Shown here: piece by piece, positions 45,396 through 53,446 of the stretch
Numbering within the stretch: the stretch's first letter is position 1
How the letters are laid out: each line of letters opens with the position of its first letter
Origin: Candidatus Saccharimonadota bacterium
GTDB lineage: Bacteria; Patescibacteriota; Saccharimonadia; Saccharimonadales; Saccharimonadaceae
NCBI GenBank assembly: GCA_017510425.1
Contig: JAFWNJ010000011.1
Coordinates: 1 to 64,000 of the forward strand
DNA: 64,000 bases
Reading direction: 5' to 3'
Notes under the pieces: generated by a model
What the model saw: the letters and a program-made list of their open reading frames with translations, nothing else
What the model was told of the DNA's origin: nothing
The model's database searches: none
Program-made: the position numbers and the translations under genes

Positions 45396-45438
45396 CTACA
45401 TTTAGTGTCTTACCACTATAATACACCACTAAATGTAG
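45396..45438 (-). promoter_or_regulatory. NrdR-like paired boxes at the nrdD promoter
   Basis: CTACATTTAGTG (45396-45407) and its exact inverse CACTAAATGTAG (45427-45438) lie with centres 31 bp apart and flank a minus-strand -10 (TATTAT, complement at 45418-45423). NrdR, the ATP-cone repressor of ribonucleotide reductases, binds two boxes about three helical turns apart; half-sites here (TAGTGT, CCACTA) fit its consensus loosely. The leader to the nrdD ATG is about 100 nt and has a strong Shine-Dalgarno. Confidence 0.6.
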
Positions 45439-45574
45439 CATTGCAAGACCTTTTATGCTTAATTATTGTAAAAAACACATGCATCAATAACAAACAAAAT
45501 ATCGACGAGAGATAAACAATAATATATAATCATGACAAGAAGATGGTTGCTGCACCTTAAGAAAGGAGGGGGAC

Positions 45575-45940
45575 ATGTATAAAGACAAAAGTACTTCGAA
45601 AATCAATCCAGAAGACAGTCTAGCCGCCGAAATTCTTCGAGCAATCGCCGAAATCCGTTTGCTGTGCGTAGACGAAGGAATCTACATTGGTGAAAGAAAT
45701 GACCTGAAGCACTTCGAAATCCCTGAAAACGTCGACATCAATGCACCTGCATACTACTTGCAGAACAACACCAATCCAGAAATTTCAAAAATGCTGGATG
45801 ATTTAATGCAAGAAGAAGACCCTATTAAATACTCAGAGGACTTAGAGGAGCTAACAACAAAAGTCGTCGATTATGTACAAGGTAATTTAAATCTTCATAC
45901 TAAACTCGCCAGCGACAACACATGGAGTTGGACTAAGTAA
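45575..45940 (+). CDS. Small unknown acidic protein
   Basis: A 121-aa acidic soluble protein that I do not recognise. Residues 10-35 form a probable helix (EDSLAAEILRAIAEIRLLC) and residues 65-100 another. AAAGGAGGGGG lies 5 nt before the ATG, TATAAT (45525-45530) about 45 nt upstream, and a hairpin terminator follows, so it is a monocistronic gene with canonical signals. It is divergent from nrdD and starts a block of three unknown genes (45.6-48.5 kb). Confidence 0.6.
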   Translation: MYKDKSTSKINPEDSLAAEILRAIAEIRLLCVDEGIYIGERNDLKHFEIPENVDINAPAYYLQNNTNPEISKMLDDLMQEEDPIKYSEDLEELTTKVVDYVQGNLNLHTKLASDNTWSWTK

Positions 45941-45954
45941 CCATTCTTCAAAAA

Positions 45955-45974
45955 GGGCAGCCAATCGGCTGCTC
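45955..45974 (+). terminator. Hairpin after the 45575 gene
   Basis: GGCAGCC and GGCTGCT form a 7-bp stem with a short loop, 15 nt after the stop codon. The T tract is poor, so termination may be partial. Confidence 0.6.
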
Positions 45975-46086
45975 TAATTAATTGCGAAAAATAATTGACA
46001 TCCTATAAAGAGTGTGATGAAATGGAGGCATGTGTACAAATAGTACCCATGAACATTAATATCGTTTTTGGAATGCCATAATAAAA

Positions 46087-46142
46087 CTGCTTAGCAGCGT
46101 AAGGCGTAAGAGTAAAGTCGTACACCATACGCTGCCAAGCAG
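46087..46142 (+). promoter_or_regulatory. Long hairpin in the leader of the 46191 gene
   Basis: 46087-46101 pairs with 46128-46142 over 15 bp with a single A-C mismatch, leaving a 26-nt loop. It lies between a promoter (TTGACA at 45995-46000, 17 bp, TGAAAT) and the Shine-Dalgarno of the next gene. A 19-codon reading frame (46022-46081, MEACVQ start) ends just before the hairpin and could be a leader peptide, although it has no clear ribosome site. The arrangement resembles an attenuator, without a T tract. Confidence 0.5.
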
Positions 46143-46190
46143 CAAACGAATCTCATTGTCACGACACCAAAAAGAAGGGAGGTTCACATT

Positions 46191-47159
46191 ATGGTAATCA
46201 ATCCCCAGAGACTGATACCAGACAATTGGCACGGTATCTATGTATCAACCGAAGCAGACCTCATTTTCCTCGGTTCAAAAAATCTTGAATGTCTCAAGCA
46301 GTATTGGACACATAAAGAAAATGAGGTAATTGATCACATCGATGCCATAAAGACACAGATTAGTGTACTGGATGGCAAAACCGTCGACGACATCAGAGCT
46401 GTAGCATCTGAGTACGAACACCCAGATTCTACATGGAGACCATTGGCAAAAAAAGCGGAGCCGTTTGATGCAATTTTGACCAACTGCAAACCCGGCGCCA
46501 CTACTTTTAATCTTTGTGGATGGTGCAAGTATAACGGAGGTATTACATGTCTTTACAGGTACCACATCATTACTACTTACCTTCTGATCCCAAAGGAGTT
46601 TAATAATGGTAGTGGAGCTCACGACTATGAAGAATTCAACCTTAACACGCCTTGCGCAATCACAAACGGCACACAGGAATTATTAGACACGTGCGTAGAA
46701 TATCTCAAGTCCGAACTTGCAGAGCTCATCGCAAAAAAAGCCGAAATTTGTGAATATGCAAAGCTTATCGCCGAAGCAATGGAAAAGGCTGAAGAAAAAC
46801 CTTACTTCACCGATAATAGGCCCGAAAACTGGTTCAAAACCGATGACGAAGTGGTTTGTTTCATTCCGAACTATATCGAAAACGCCTCCAAAAAAGGGAT
46901 TTTCGTAACTGGCAAGGTAGTCTGTGGGCAAAAACGTAGCGATGGATTTGTTTTGATCCGTGTGGACGAACGAATAAATGCCGACAACTATAACGACAAT
47001 CGTAAGATTGTCTTCGGATCGAGCAGACCTGAAATTTTGCACAAATGGGAGTATGGATATCTCAAAAACCACCCCGACTACCTCAAGATTTGGATTAGGG
47101 AAAGCTCCGTTCTGGCCAGGCAGACCTCCAGCGAGATGGCCAAGGCATTTGCCAAGTAA
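46191..47159 (+). CDS. Unknown 322-aa protein
   Basis: I do not recognise this protein. It is soluble, with a cysteine pair in NLCGWCKYNGGITCLYRYH (about residues 107-125) that could bind metal, a long helix near 163-200 (ELAELIAKKAEICEYAKLIA), and a beta-rich C-terminal third (DDEVVCFIPNYIENASKKGI onward). GGGAGG lies 8 nt before the ATG. A 150-nt leader with a strong hairpin precedes it and an intrinsic terminator follows, so it is regulated as a single gene. Confidence 0.6.
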   Translation: MVINPQRLIPDNWHGIYVSTEADLIFLGSKNLECLKQYWTHKENEVIDHIDAIKTQISVLDGKTVDDIRAVASEYEHPDSTWRPLAKKAEPFDAILTNCKPGATTFNLCGWCKYNGGITCLYRYHIITTYLLIPKEFNNGSGAHDYEEFNLNTPCAITNGTQELLDTCVEYLKSELAELIAKKAEICEYAKLIAEAMEKAEEKPYFTDNRPENWFKTDDEVVCFIPNYIENASKKGIFVTGKVVCGQKRSDGFVLIRVDERINADNYNDNRKIVFGSSRPEILHKWEYGYLKNHPDYLKIWIRESSVLARQTSSEMAKAFAK

Positions 47160-47194
47160 GATCATGTTTTCTTTAATTGGCACCAAAAACGATT

Positions 47195-47231
47195 ATACCC
47201 CTCTACAAGAAACATCGTAGGGGGTATTTTC
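47195..47231 (+). terminator. Terminator of the 46191 gene
   Basis: ATACCCCTCTAC (47195-47206) pairs with GTAGGGGGTAT (47217-47227), with one bulge, followed by TTTT. It lies 35 nt after the stop codon. Confidence 0.8.
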
Positions 47232-47347
47232 ATGAAGTTTAAATTGAAATGAGATGAAACTAGTTAATAATAAAACAAAAAATGGTGGGGGTTAATTAAC
47301 TGGGTTTTAATAGAATGCAAAGGAGATTAGAATGATATAATTGAAGT

Positions 47348-48451
47348 ATGGAACAGTTAAACGAGCACAAAAATACATCGCAACCACCAAATGATAATGG
47401 CTGGTCAGAATTTCCGCCATTTCAAGGTAATAAGTCGGCCGAACAGAATGATTCAACGAGCGAAACAGTCAAAGACACTCCAGAATATTTGTTGGATATC
47501 GATCCAGCTCGTCGCAGAGAGATAATAGATTCTTCCGCCGAGATGACACGTGTCATTCCTGGTGCAATGATATTTGGCGGGAACGCGAATCGTATTCTCT
47601 ATGAAGTATATACTGGTAAGACTATGTTCGGTGTAGGCAAAAACGATGCCGATATTTATGTACCGCAAGCTACGTTTGACATGCTTTTAGTTAAACAACC
47701 TGCTGGCTACGAATTAGATCGTGAACTCGACGAAAATGGAAAAGAAAAATGGATTCGTCCGCAAGAAGGGTATCTTGTACTGACGAATCTAACTACTGGC
47801 GACCACATCGATACGCAGAGTGTTGACGATTCGCATAAATCAACTGAAGTAGAAATAGATGGAAAAATGGTTAGGGTTCAGTCTTTGACTGACCAAATTA
47901 ACGATAAAATTCGGTTGATGTTTGAAACGGATGGTCTAAAAGACATCCCTATAGACCCAATTCATAACCAGGATCCGATTAGTAAATACGGAGTTTATGC
48001 ACAATATATTTTAGAAATGGCAGACTCAGAACGAGGACAAGTGGAGCTTGCCAAGCACGCTGATGAATTACCAGAAGATTGGCGAGAGACTATGGAGATA
48101 ATGGCTAGCCAGGGCGAATACGGTAGACCCGTGAGTCAAGAGAAACGTCATGCATTCCAAGAAAAAATGGAAGCTTGGAAAAAAATCCAAGAAACTATAA
48201 AGCAAATTCAAGAACAGATGATGAACGACCTAAAAGATTACTATAAAACCATTCATAGTAAGGCATCGGAAGAACACAATGTAGAATTGCCCAGTTTAAT
48301 GGATGGATTTGAAAGCATAGTAAATGAAGCATTGGGAGAATCGTCCAATTCGAACGATTTTATACAGAAAATTATTGACAGGATGTCCGATAGCGAAAAA
48401 GAAGTTATTAAGGATAGAATAAAAAGTCTTGCAATGAAAAGCGATACTTAG
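47348..48451 (+). CDS. Unknown protein with a nucleotidyltransferase-like core
   Basis: A 367-aa soluble protein. MIFGGNANRILYEVYTG near residue 75, followed by NDADIYVP near 102 and a HIDTQSVDD segment near 155, has the GG...DxD spacing of the nucleotidyltransferase superfamily (for example AbiEii or CCA-adding type). The first 45 residues are low-complexity and the last 150 are helical, probably coiled coil (KKIQETIKQIQEQMMNDLKD). Family assignment is tentative. TATAAT lies 6 nt before the ATG (leaderless), which sets it apart from the two genes before it. The 160 bp after it hold an AT-rich stretch with a weak CCCTC/GAGGG hairpin and no gene. Confidence 0.5.
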   Translation: MEQLNEHKNTSQPPNDNGWSEFPPFQGNKSAEQNDSTSETVKDTPEYLLDIDPARRREIIDSSAEMTRVIPGAMIFGGNANRILYEVYTGKTMFGVGKNDADIYVPQATFDMLLVKQPAGYELDRELDENGKEKWIRPQEGYLVLTNLTTGDHIDTQSVDDSHKSTEVEIDGKMVRVQSLTDQINDKIRLMFETDGLKDIPIDPIHNQDPISKYGVYAQYILEMADSERGQVELAKHADELPEDWRETMEIMASQGEYGRPVSQEKRHAFQEKMEAWKKIQETIKQIQEQMMNDLKDYYKTIHSKASEEHNVELPSLMDGFESIVNEALGESSNSNDFIQKIIDRMSDSEKEVIKDRIKSLAMKSDT

Positions 48452-48614
48452 CTAAATTTTTAGGGATTTAACCGCTGAAATAATAGAGATAAATTACATT
48501 TTTTTGAAATTTTTTTGTAGCAAAAATGACACAAAAATGGCCCTCTATTTTAACGAGGGATTTAACAGACACTAATAGATTACGAAATAGTTGAAAATTA
48601 TTTTATAACCCGTT

Positions 48615-48691
48615 TGGTGGATCTTACTGGGCTCGAACCAGTGACCTTACGAATGTGAATCGTACGCTCTAGCCAACTGAGCTAAAGATCC
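48615..48691 (-). tRNA. tRNA-Val (anticodon CAC)
   Basis: Complete cloverleaf: acceptor GGATCTT paired with AAGATCC, D-arm TAGCTCAGTTGGCTAGAGC, anticodon stem TACGA/TCGTA with loop TTCACAT (anticodon CAC), T-arm ACTGGTTCGAGCCCAGT and encoded CCA. It ends 22 bp from the divergent prfA start. Confidence 0.95.
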
Positions 48692-48713
48692 AAAAACATG
48701 GTATAATTATACC

Positions 48714-49751
48714 ATGAATTTAGATAACTTGAAACAAGAATTGCAAGAAATCGAAACCTTCCTTGCTAATCCAGAGGCTTACAGCGATAGCTCATTTGCA
48801 GCCAAGTCCAAACGAGCAGCCCTGCTCCATGAGATTTTAGACCTAGACGAGAAGATTAAAAAGATCGAACGAAGTAAATCCGAGGCCGAAGCACTAGTTA
48901 ACGATCCAGAATTAGGCGAAATCGCAAGGGAAGATATCGCTAATGCAGATATCGAGCTAAAAGACTCTAAAGAAAAGCTCGAGGAGCTCCTCATTCCCAA
49001 AGATCCCGCCGACGACAAACCAGCCATCATTGAAATTCGCGCCGGGGCTGGCGGAGACGAAGCATCGCTATTTGCCAGTGAGCTGTACCGCCTATATCTA
49101 AAATATGCCGAAAAACACAACCTAAAAAGCGAACTCATCAGCAAAAACGAGAATGAAGCCGGGGGCATGAAAGAAGTTATTTTCAAAGTCTCTGGCGATA
49201 ATGCCTATGGTCAGCTTAAATTCGAAGGTGGAGTACATAGAGTCCAGCGTATCCCCGTTACGGAGTCACAAGGCCGTATTCATACTTCCACTGTCACCGT
49301 CGCGGTTCTCCCAGAAGCCAACGAAACAGATCTAGAAATCAACCCCGAGGATCTCCGTATCGACATCTATCGCTCCGGCGGCCACGGCGGCCAAGGTGTC
49401 AATACGACCGACTCTGCCGTCCGCATTACCCACATCCCGACCGGACTCGTAGTCGCTATGCAAGACGAGCGTTCCCAACAACAGAATCGTATTAAAGCTA
49501 TGAATATCCTACGTTCCCGCCTCTTAGAGCGCAAGAAGGAAGAAGAACTAAAAAACGCTTCCGAAGCACGCAAGTCGCTCATTGGCACCGGTGATCGCTC
49601 AGAGAAAATTCGCACCTACAACTTCCCACAGGATAGAGTCACCGATCACCGTATTCACTATTCTCGCTCGAATATCCCTGCTGTAATGGACGGTGACATT
49701 GACGACATAATTCATGAACTAGCAAAACATGAACGCGAGCTCAAAGGATAA
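48714..49751 (+). CDS. prfA: Peptide chain release factor 1
   Basis: A 345-aa class I release factor that ends translation at UAA and [18 protein letters not shown] near residue 226 contains the GGQ peptidyl-hydrolysis loop, and [16 protein letters not shown] near 102 is also conserved. Its length is typical. TATAAT lies 6 nt before the ATG (leaderless). The GGQ glutamine is the target of PrmC, encoded directly downstream and overlapping the 3' end by 23 nt if the ATG start is used. Confidence 0.95.
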   Translation: MNLDNLKQELQEIETFLANPEAYSDSSFAAKSKRAALLHEILDLDEKIKKIERSKSEAEALVNDPELGEIAREDIANADIELKDSKEKLEELLIPKDPADDKPAIIEIRAGAGGDEASLFASELYRLYLKYAEKHNLKSELISKNENEAGGMKEVIFKVSGDNAYGQLKFEGGVHRVQRIPVTESQGRIHTSTVTVAVLPEANETDLEINPEDLRIDIYRSGGHGGQGVNTTDSAVRITHIPTGLVVAMQDERSQQQNRIKAMNILRSRLLERKKEEELKNASEARKSLIGTGDRSEKIRTYNFPQDRVTDHRIHYSRSNIPAVMDGDIDDIIHELAKHERELKG

Positions 49752-50487
49752 TGTTATATGGGTGGGTGACGGGCCTGGAGGGGGTCCCCAAAAATTGCAT
49801 GTGTCAATTTTGGGGGAGGAAAAGGCCCGGCAGGACCCACCCAGGGCATACCTTGAAGGCGTGCAAGATTTTTATGGTCGCGACTTTATCGTCACACCAG
49901 ATGTTCTGATCCCGCGCCCCGAGACCGAACAGATTGTTGATGCCGTACTGAATCTAGCCGGCAAACCATATCTCCCTGGAGTTAAACCGAGTAAAAGAAA
50001 ACTGCCAGAGAACCCCATTATTCTTGATGTTGGCACCGGCTCCGGCTGCATTGCCATCACTCTGGCCCTAGAGCTTCCGGATTCAACCATTTACGCCTCC
50101 GACATCTCTAAAAAAGCAATTGAAATCGCACAAAAAAACGCTGCCAAACACAACGCTTCTATAATTACTATTATATCACATCTGCTCAATAAAGTCAATT
50201 TTACCCCTGACGTAATTATCGCTAATCTCCCCTATGTTGACAAAAACTGGGACTGGATTGATAAAACGGCTCTAAGCTACGAACCAGAGACCGCACTCTA
50301 TGCCAAAGACCACGGTCTCGCACTAATTAAAGAATTAATCCGCCAAGCAGCAGAAAAGCAAATCAAATATCTAATCCTCGAATCCGACCCCTGCCAGCAC
50401 GAAGCGATTGCTAAATATGCGGAAGACTACGGTTACGACTTAATCAACACCATGGGATATATCTTGAGCTTTAATGGACATCATTAA
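49729..50487 (+). CDS. prmC: Release factor glutamine methyltransferase with altered N-terminus
   Basis: A 252-aa SAM-dependent methyltransferase that modifies the GGQ glutamine of release factors. LIPRPETE near residue 61, [16 protein letters not shown] near 100 and the active-site ANLPYVD near 164 (NLPY in place of NPPY) identify it. The usual N-terminal helical domain is missing. Instead, residues 11-39 are encoded by an 85-bp GC-rich nested palindrome (49759-49843), and the family sequence starts at [11 protein letters not shown]. The start is uncertain: the ATG at 49729 overlaps prfA by 23 nt without a Shine-Dalgarno, and an in-frame GTG exists at 49801 inside the palindrome loop. Confidence 0.85.
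   Translation: MNASSKDNVIWVGDGPGGGPQKLHVSILGEEKARQDPPRAYLEGVQDFYGRDFIVTPDVLIPRPETEQIVDAVLNLAGKPYLPGVKPSKRKLPENPIILDVGTGSGCIAITLALELPDSTIYASDISKKAIEIAQKNAAKHNASIITIISHLLNKVNFTPDVIIANLPYVDKNWDWIDKTALSYEPETALYAKDHGLALIKELIRQAAEKQIKYLILESDPCQHEAIAKYAEDYGYDLINTMGYILSFNGHH
49759..49843. repeat. Nested palindromic element inside the prmC coding region
   Basis: Three stems share one axis: 49759-49767 with 49835-49843 (9 bp), 49770-49776 with 49823-49829 (7 bp), and 49786-49797 with 49805-49816 (11 of 12 bp), closing a 7-nt loop. It is much richer in G and C than its surroundings and is translated in frame as part of PrmC. Confidence 0.85.
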
Positions 50488-50503
50488 GACCATTTGGGTT
50501 TAC

Positions 50504-50632
50504 GCCATATAATTCATCAATATCGAAGGACATAAAGGCAAAATCTTTGATTTTGCCGCCGTAAGGGCGAAGCAATGTGGTAAAATTTATTACCACATTG
50601 CGAAGCTCCTGAGATATGATGAATTATATGGC
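50504..50632. repeat. Branched palindromic element between prmC and the HtrA gene
   Basis: The outer stem pairs 50504-50524 with 50613-50632 (20 bp with one bulge). Inside lie two perfect hairpins: 50537-50545 with 50549-50557 (9 bp) and 50572-50583 with 50590-50601 (12 bp). The result is a three-way junction in either DNA strand or RNA. It fills the gap between two convergent genes, and may double as a bidirectional terminator, though no T tracts are present. Confidence 0.85.
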
Positions 50633-50644
50633 TTATCCAAAAGG

Positions 50645-51904
50645 CTATTTCTTATATCCACCCAGTGTCACATTAACCGCAATCTCATTCCCCTCCCGAA
50701 TCACAGTTAATTGCACCGTATCACCCGGCTTATACTCACCAACGAGATCCGACAAAGTTCCCGCCGTACCGATCTTTACCCCATTTACAGCCGTGACAAT
50801 GTCTTTATCACGCAGTCCAGCCTTCGCCGCCGGAGAATCATTCATGATAGCAGAGTAAGAAGAAGCACTATATAGATATTCACCAGTAGAAACAGGCAAA
50901 TTATAAGATTTAGCAATTTCTGGCGTAATCTGGACTGTATAAATACCAAGATAAGCGCGCTCAGCCTTGCCGGTCTCAATTAATTGAGCCAGCATACCCT
51001 TAGTAGATGAAATCGGAATCGCAAAACCCATATTCTCAGCCGAAGCCGAAGTGGCGGTGTTAATACCAATTACTTCACCAGCCGCATTTACCAGAGGCCC
51101 ACCAGAATTACCCGAATTAATCGCAGCATCAGTCTGGATCATATCTGTAAGAGTCTCCACATTATATCCAGACCCGTCAGAAGCCGTCACGGAACGACCG
51201 GTACCAGAGATAATCCCAGCCGTCACTGTGTTTTGAAACTCACCAAGAGCATTCCCAATTGCAATTACCTGCTGACCAACCTTTATAGTTTTCGAATCAC
51301 CCAGTGTCGCCGGAGTTAAATCAGAAACACCATTTATCTTCAGATAAGCCACATCATCAAGCGGATCAACCGCAACCACATTGACATCGTCATAGGTCGT
51401 ACCGTCATCAAGAATTACCGTAACCTTAGTAGCACCACTTATCACGTGCTTATTGGTCAAAATATAGCCGTCCGCCGTCGCGATAATACCCGTACCGGCC
51501 GCTGACGAAGAATAATCTTGACCGAAATAATTCTTCGTCGTAGTAGATGTCACAATGGAAACCACGCTTTTAGATACCTTATCCGCAATATCTGCAATAG
51601 AACCTTCTACGAAATTTGCCGAATTGCCATCAGCCCCACTACTTAAGAAAGTAATTGGTGTCGATGATTTCTCATATCCCATCCAACCAAGCACCGAACC
51701 GCAAACTGCAAAAACTAAAGCAACAGATGAAATAACTATTGCGCCTTTATTAGACGATTTTTGACAATCAACACAGCTACACCCTTTAGCGTTTTCAGGT
51801 TCTTCGACCTTCTTTTCTTCATTAACACTTTTGTCTTCACCGACTTCCTTAACTTCGCCAACTTTTTTTTGCTCATCAACATTTTTACCCTTTTCGTTTT
51901 CCAT
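50645..51904 (-). CDS. htrA: HtrA/DegP-like serine protease with PDZ domain
   Basis: A 419-aa membrane-anchored quality-control protease. A charged cytoplasmic N-terminus (about 40 residues, many KEV/EEK repeats) with a CSCVDC cysteine cluster is followed by a membrane helix (about 52-73) and a trypsin-like domain: TNKHVISG (histidine) near 151, DDVAYLKI (aspartate) near 185, and GNSGGPLVN (serine) near 268. One PDZ domain (about 310-415) ends in LTVIREGNEIAVNVTL. AAAGGAAG precedes the ATG. It sits after the membrane protein gene on the same strand, 12 nt apart. Confidence 0.9.
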   Translation of the reverse strand: MENEKGKNVDEQKKVGEVKEVGEDKSVNEEKKVEEPENAKGCSCVDCQKSSNKGAIVISSVALVFAVCGSVLGWMGYEKSSTPITFLSSGADGNSANFVEGSIADIADKVSKSVVSIVTSTTTKNYFGQDYSSSAAGTGIIATADGYILTNKHVISGATKVTVILDDGTTYDDVNVVAVDPLDDVAYLKINGVSDLTPATLGDSKTIKVGQQVIAIGNALGEFQNTVTAGIISGTGRSVTASDGSGYNVETLTDMIQTDAAINSGNSGGPLVNAAGEVIGINTATSASAENMGFAIPISSTKGMLAQLIETGKAERAYLGIYTVQITPEIAKSYNLPVSTGEYLYSASSYSAIMNDSPAAKAGLRDKDIVTAVNGVKIGTAGTLSDLVGEYKPGDTVQLTVIREGNEIAVNVTLGGYKK

Positions 51905-51916
51905 ATCTTCCTTTCT

Positions 51917-52699
51917 TTAAATATTAAAAATCGGATTACTAAACCATAATACGATTATACTAACAATGATTGCCCCAAACAGTACTGGCGCCAGGATATG
52001 CTTAAATCTGAAATCATCCTGGTACTTAATTGTAGCCTCCCTGACACGATTATAAACAAATGCGAAAATCGTCAGAATCAAAGCCACTTGAGGAATACGA
52101 ATTCCAGTGGAACCAAACGTGTAAATAATCGACCAAGCATTAGACAGCCAAGTAATCTCAGCAAAGATTAAACCACAAACCAATGTAGTTAGAGTATAAT
52201 TCTTATCCTCACTCTGAGATAGAACATGACGACTACAAGCATAGCCAATCAGGAACTCAAGCACAATCAAAACAATCGGATCTAAGCCAGAAGTCATAAT
52301 CGAACAGGCCGAAGTTCCAAGAAAGACCGCAACCAATGACTGAATAGTAGTTGCATTGTCATTCGACAAAGGCTTAATGATTAATAACCAAGCACAATAG
52401 AAAATTGCCAAAATAATATGTACCGGCAAAAAGGCACTACCAGCATAATACGACAGTAATACCACACTGAAACCAACTATTAAATCTACCAAGTTGGACT
52501 TAATACTGAGCCAAAGATAGCGTAGCCTCACAGCAAAAACCCGCCATTTCGAAACCAAAACCAGAAGAAGACCAAGCACAGGACTATTAGATAAAACCGT
52601 AATCAGAACCGCACCAATACCGAGCAGTAAGTTTAAAAACACGTGCACGAAGCTACTTGCGATGTTCCTAGATTTTCTTGCTAAAATATAGTCTGCCAT
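51917..52699 (-). CDS. Polytopic membrane protein of unknown function
   Basis: A 260-aa protein with about seven hydrophobic segments and a positively charged N-terminus (MADYILARKSRN). I do not recognise a family; there are no conserved charged residues in helices that would suggest a known transporter. TATAAT with an upstream TGC lies 7 nt before the ATG (leaderless, extended -10). It shares a 78-bp divergent promoter region with signal peptidase I and is followed after 12 nt by the HtrA gene, so the two are probably co-transcribed. Confidence 0.7.
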   Translation of the reverse strand: MADYILARKSRNIASSFVHVFLNLLLGIGAVLITVLSNSPVLGLLLVLVSKWRVFAVRLRYLWLSIKSNLVDLIVGFSVVLLSYYAGSAFLPVHIILAIFYCAWLLIIKPLSNDNATTIQSLVAVFLGTSACSIMTSGLDPIVLIVLEFLIGYACSRHVLSQSEDKNYTLTTLVCGLIFAEITWLSNAWSIIYTFGSTGIRIPQVALILTIFAFVYNRVREATIKYQDDFRFKHILAPVLFGAIIVSIIVLWFSNPIFNI

Positions 52700-52777
52700 A
52701 ACTTATATTATAGCAGATTTCCTAAAAATAAGCTTAAAAACCCTCATTCATTCTTCAAGCATGATATAATACTAAGC
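52700..52777. promoter_or_regulatory. Divergent leaderless promoters, membrane protein and lepB
   Basis: A minus-strand TATAAT (complement at 52707-52712) lies 7 nt before the membrane protein ATG; a plus-strand TATAAT (52765-52770) lies 7 nt before the lepB ATG. Confidence 0.8.
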
Positions 52778-53446
52778 ATGGAACCAACCTTTTTCCAAAA
52801 ACATCCGCTACTTAAAGACATCCTGAGCCTAGGTTCTTTTATCGTGGCAATTATTCTGGGTACAGTCGTGCTGAATACTTTTATTTACCGCTCTTACAAT
52901 GTAGTTGGCGGCAGCATGGAGAATACCCTACATCAAGACGACAGAGTTATCGTCAATCGAGCTGCGGTTTCATGGTCACACTTCCTCGGACAAGAATACG
53001 TACCAGAGAGAGGACAAATCATTGTCTTCCTAAACGAGGATGAGAAGAAGGTCGCCGAATATAAGAGTCAGGGAGTCGAAAACCCCATGACTTGTTCACT
53101 GCCTACCGACGTCAACGATCAATACATCATTAAAAGAGTCATCGCTTTCCCTGGTGAAAGAGTGGTAGTAAAAGACGGCAAGATGACCATATATAATGAA
53201 GAATATCCGGACGGACATGAATACGACACAGGCTGGCGACAATCAGAGACTGATGGCCCGAAGGAACATACCTCAGGAGAGATAGATATCGTGGTGCCAG
53301 AAGGTGAATTATTTGTATCTGGAGATAACCGAGAAGGTTCGAATTCCTGGGACTCCCGTAACGGCCTTGGCACAATTCCCTACTGCCGCATTATTGGACC
53401 AGTCATTCTACGGCTCTTCCCATTTGACAAAATCAGAACGTTCTAA
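52778..53446 (+). CDS. lepB: Signal peptidase I
   Basis: A 222-aa membrane protease that removes signal peptides. One N-terminal helix (about residues 13-35), then GGSMENTLHQDD near 46 with the catalytic serine, YIIKRVIAFPGERV near 113 with the general-base lysine, and VSGDNREGSNSWDSR near 183, the family box E. Leaderless. Its 3' end overlaps the convergent rmuC gene by 4 nt. It is needed for the many secreted proteins of this window. Confidence 0.93.
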   Translation: MEPTFFQKHPLLKDILSLGSFIVAIILGTVVLNTFIYRSYNVVGGSMENTLHQDDRVIVNRAAVSWSHFLGQEYVPERGQIIVFLNEDEKKVAEYKSQGVENPMTCSLPTDVNDQYIIKRVIAFPGERVVVKDGKMTIYNEEYPDGHEYDTGWRQSETDGPKEHTSGEIDIVVPEGELFVSGDNREGSNSWDSRNGLGTIPYCRIIGPVILRLFPFDKIRTF

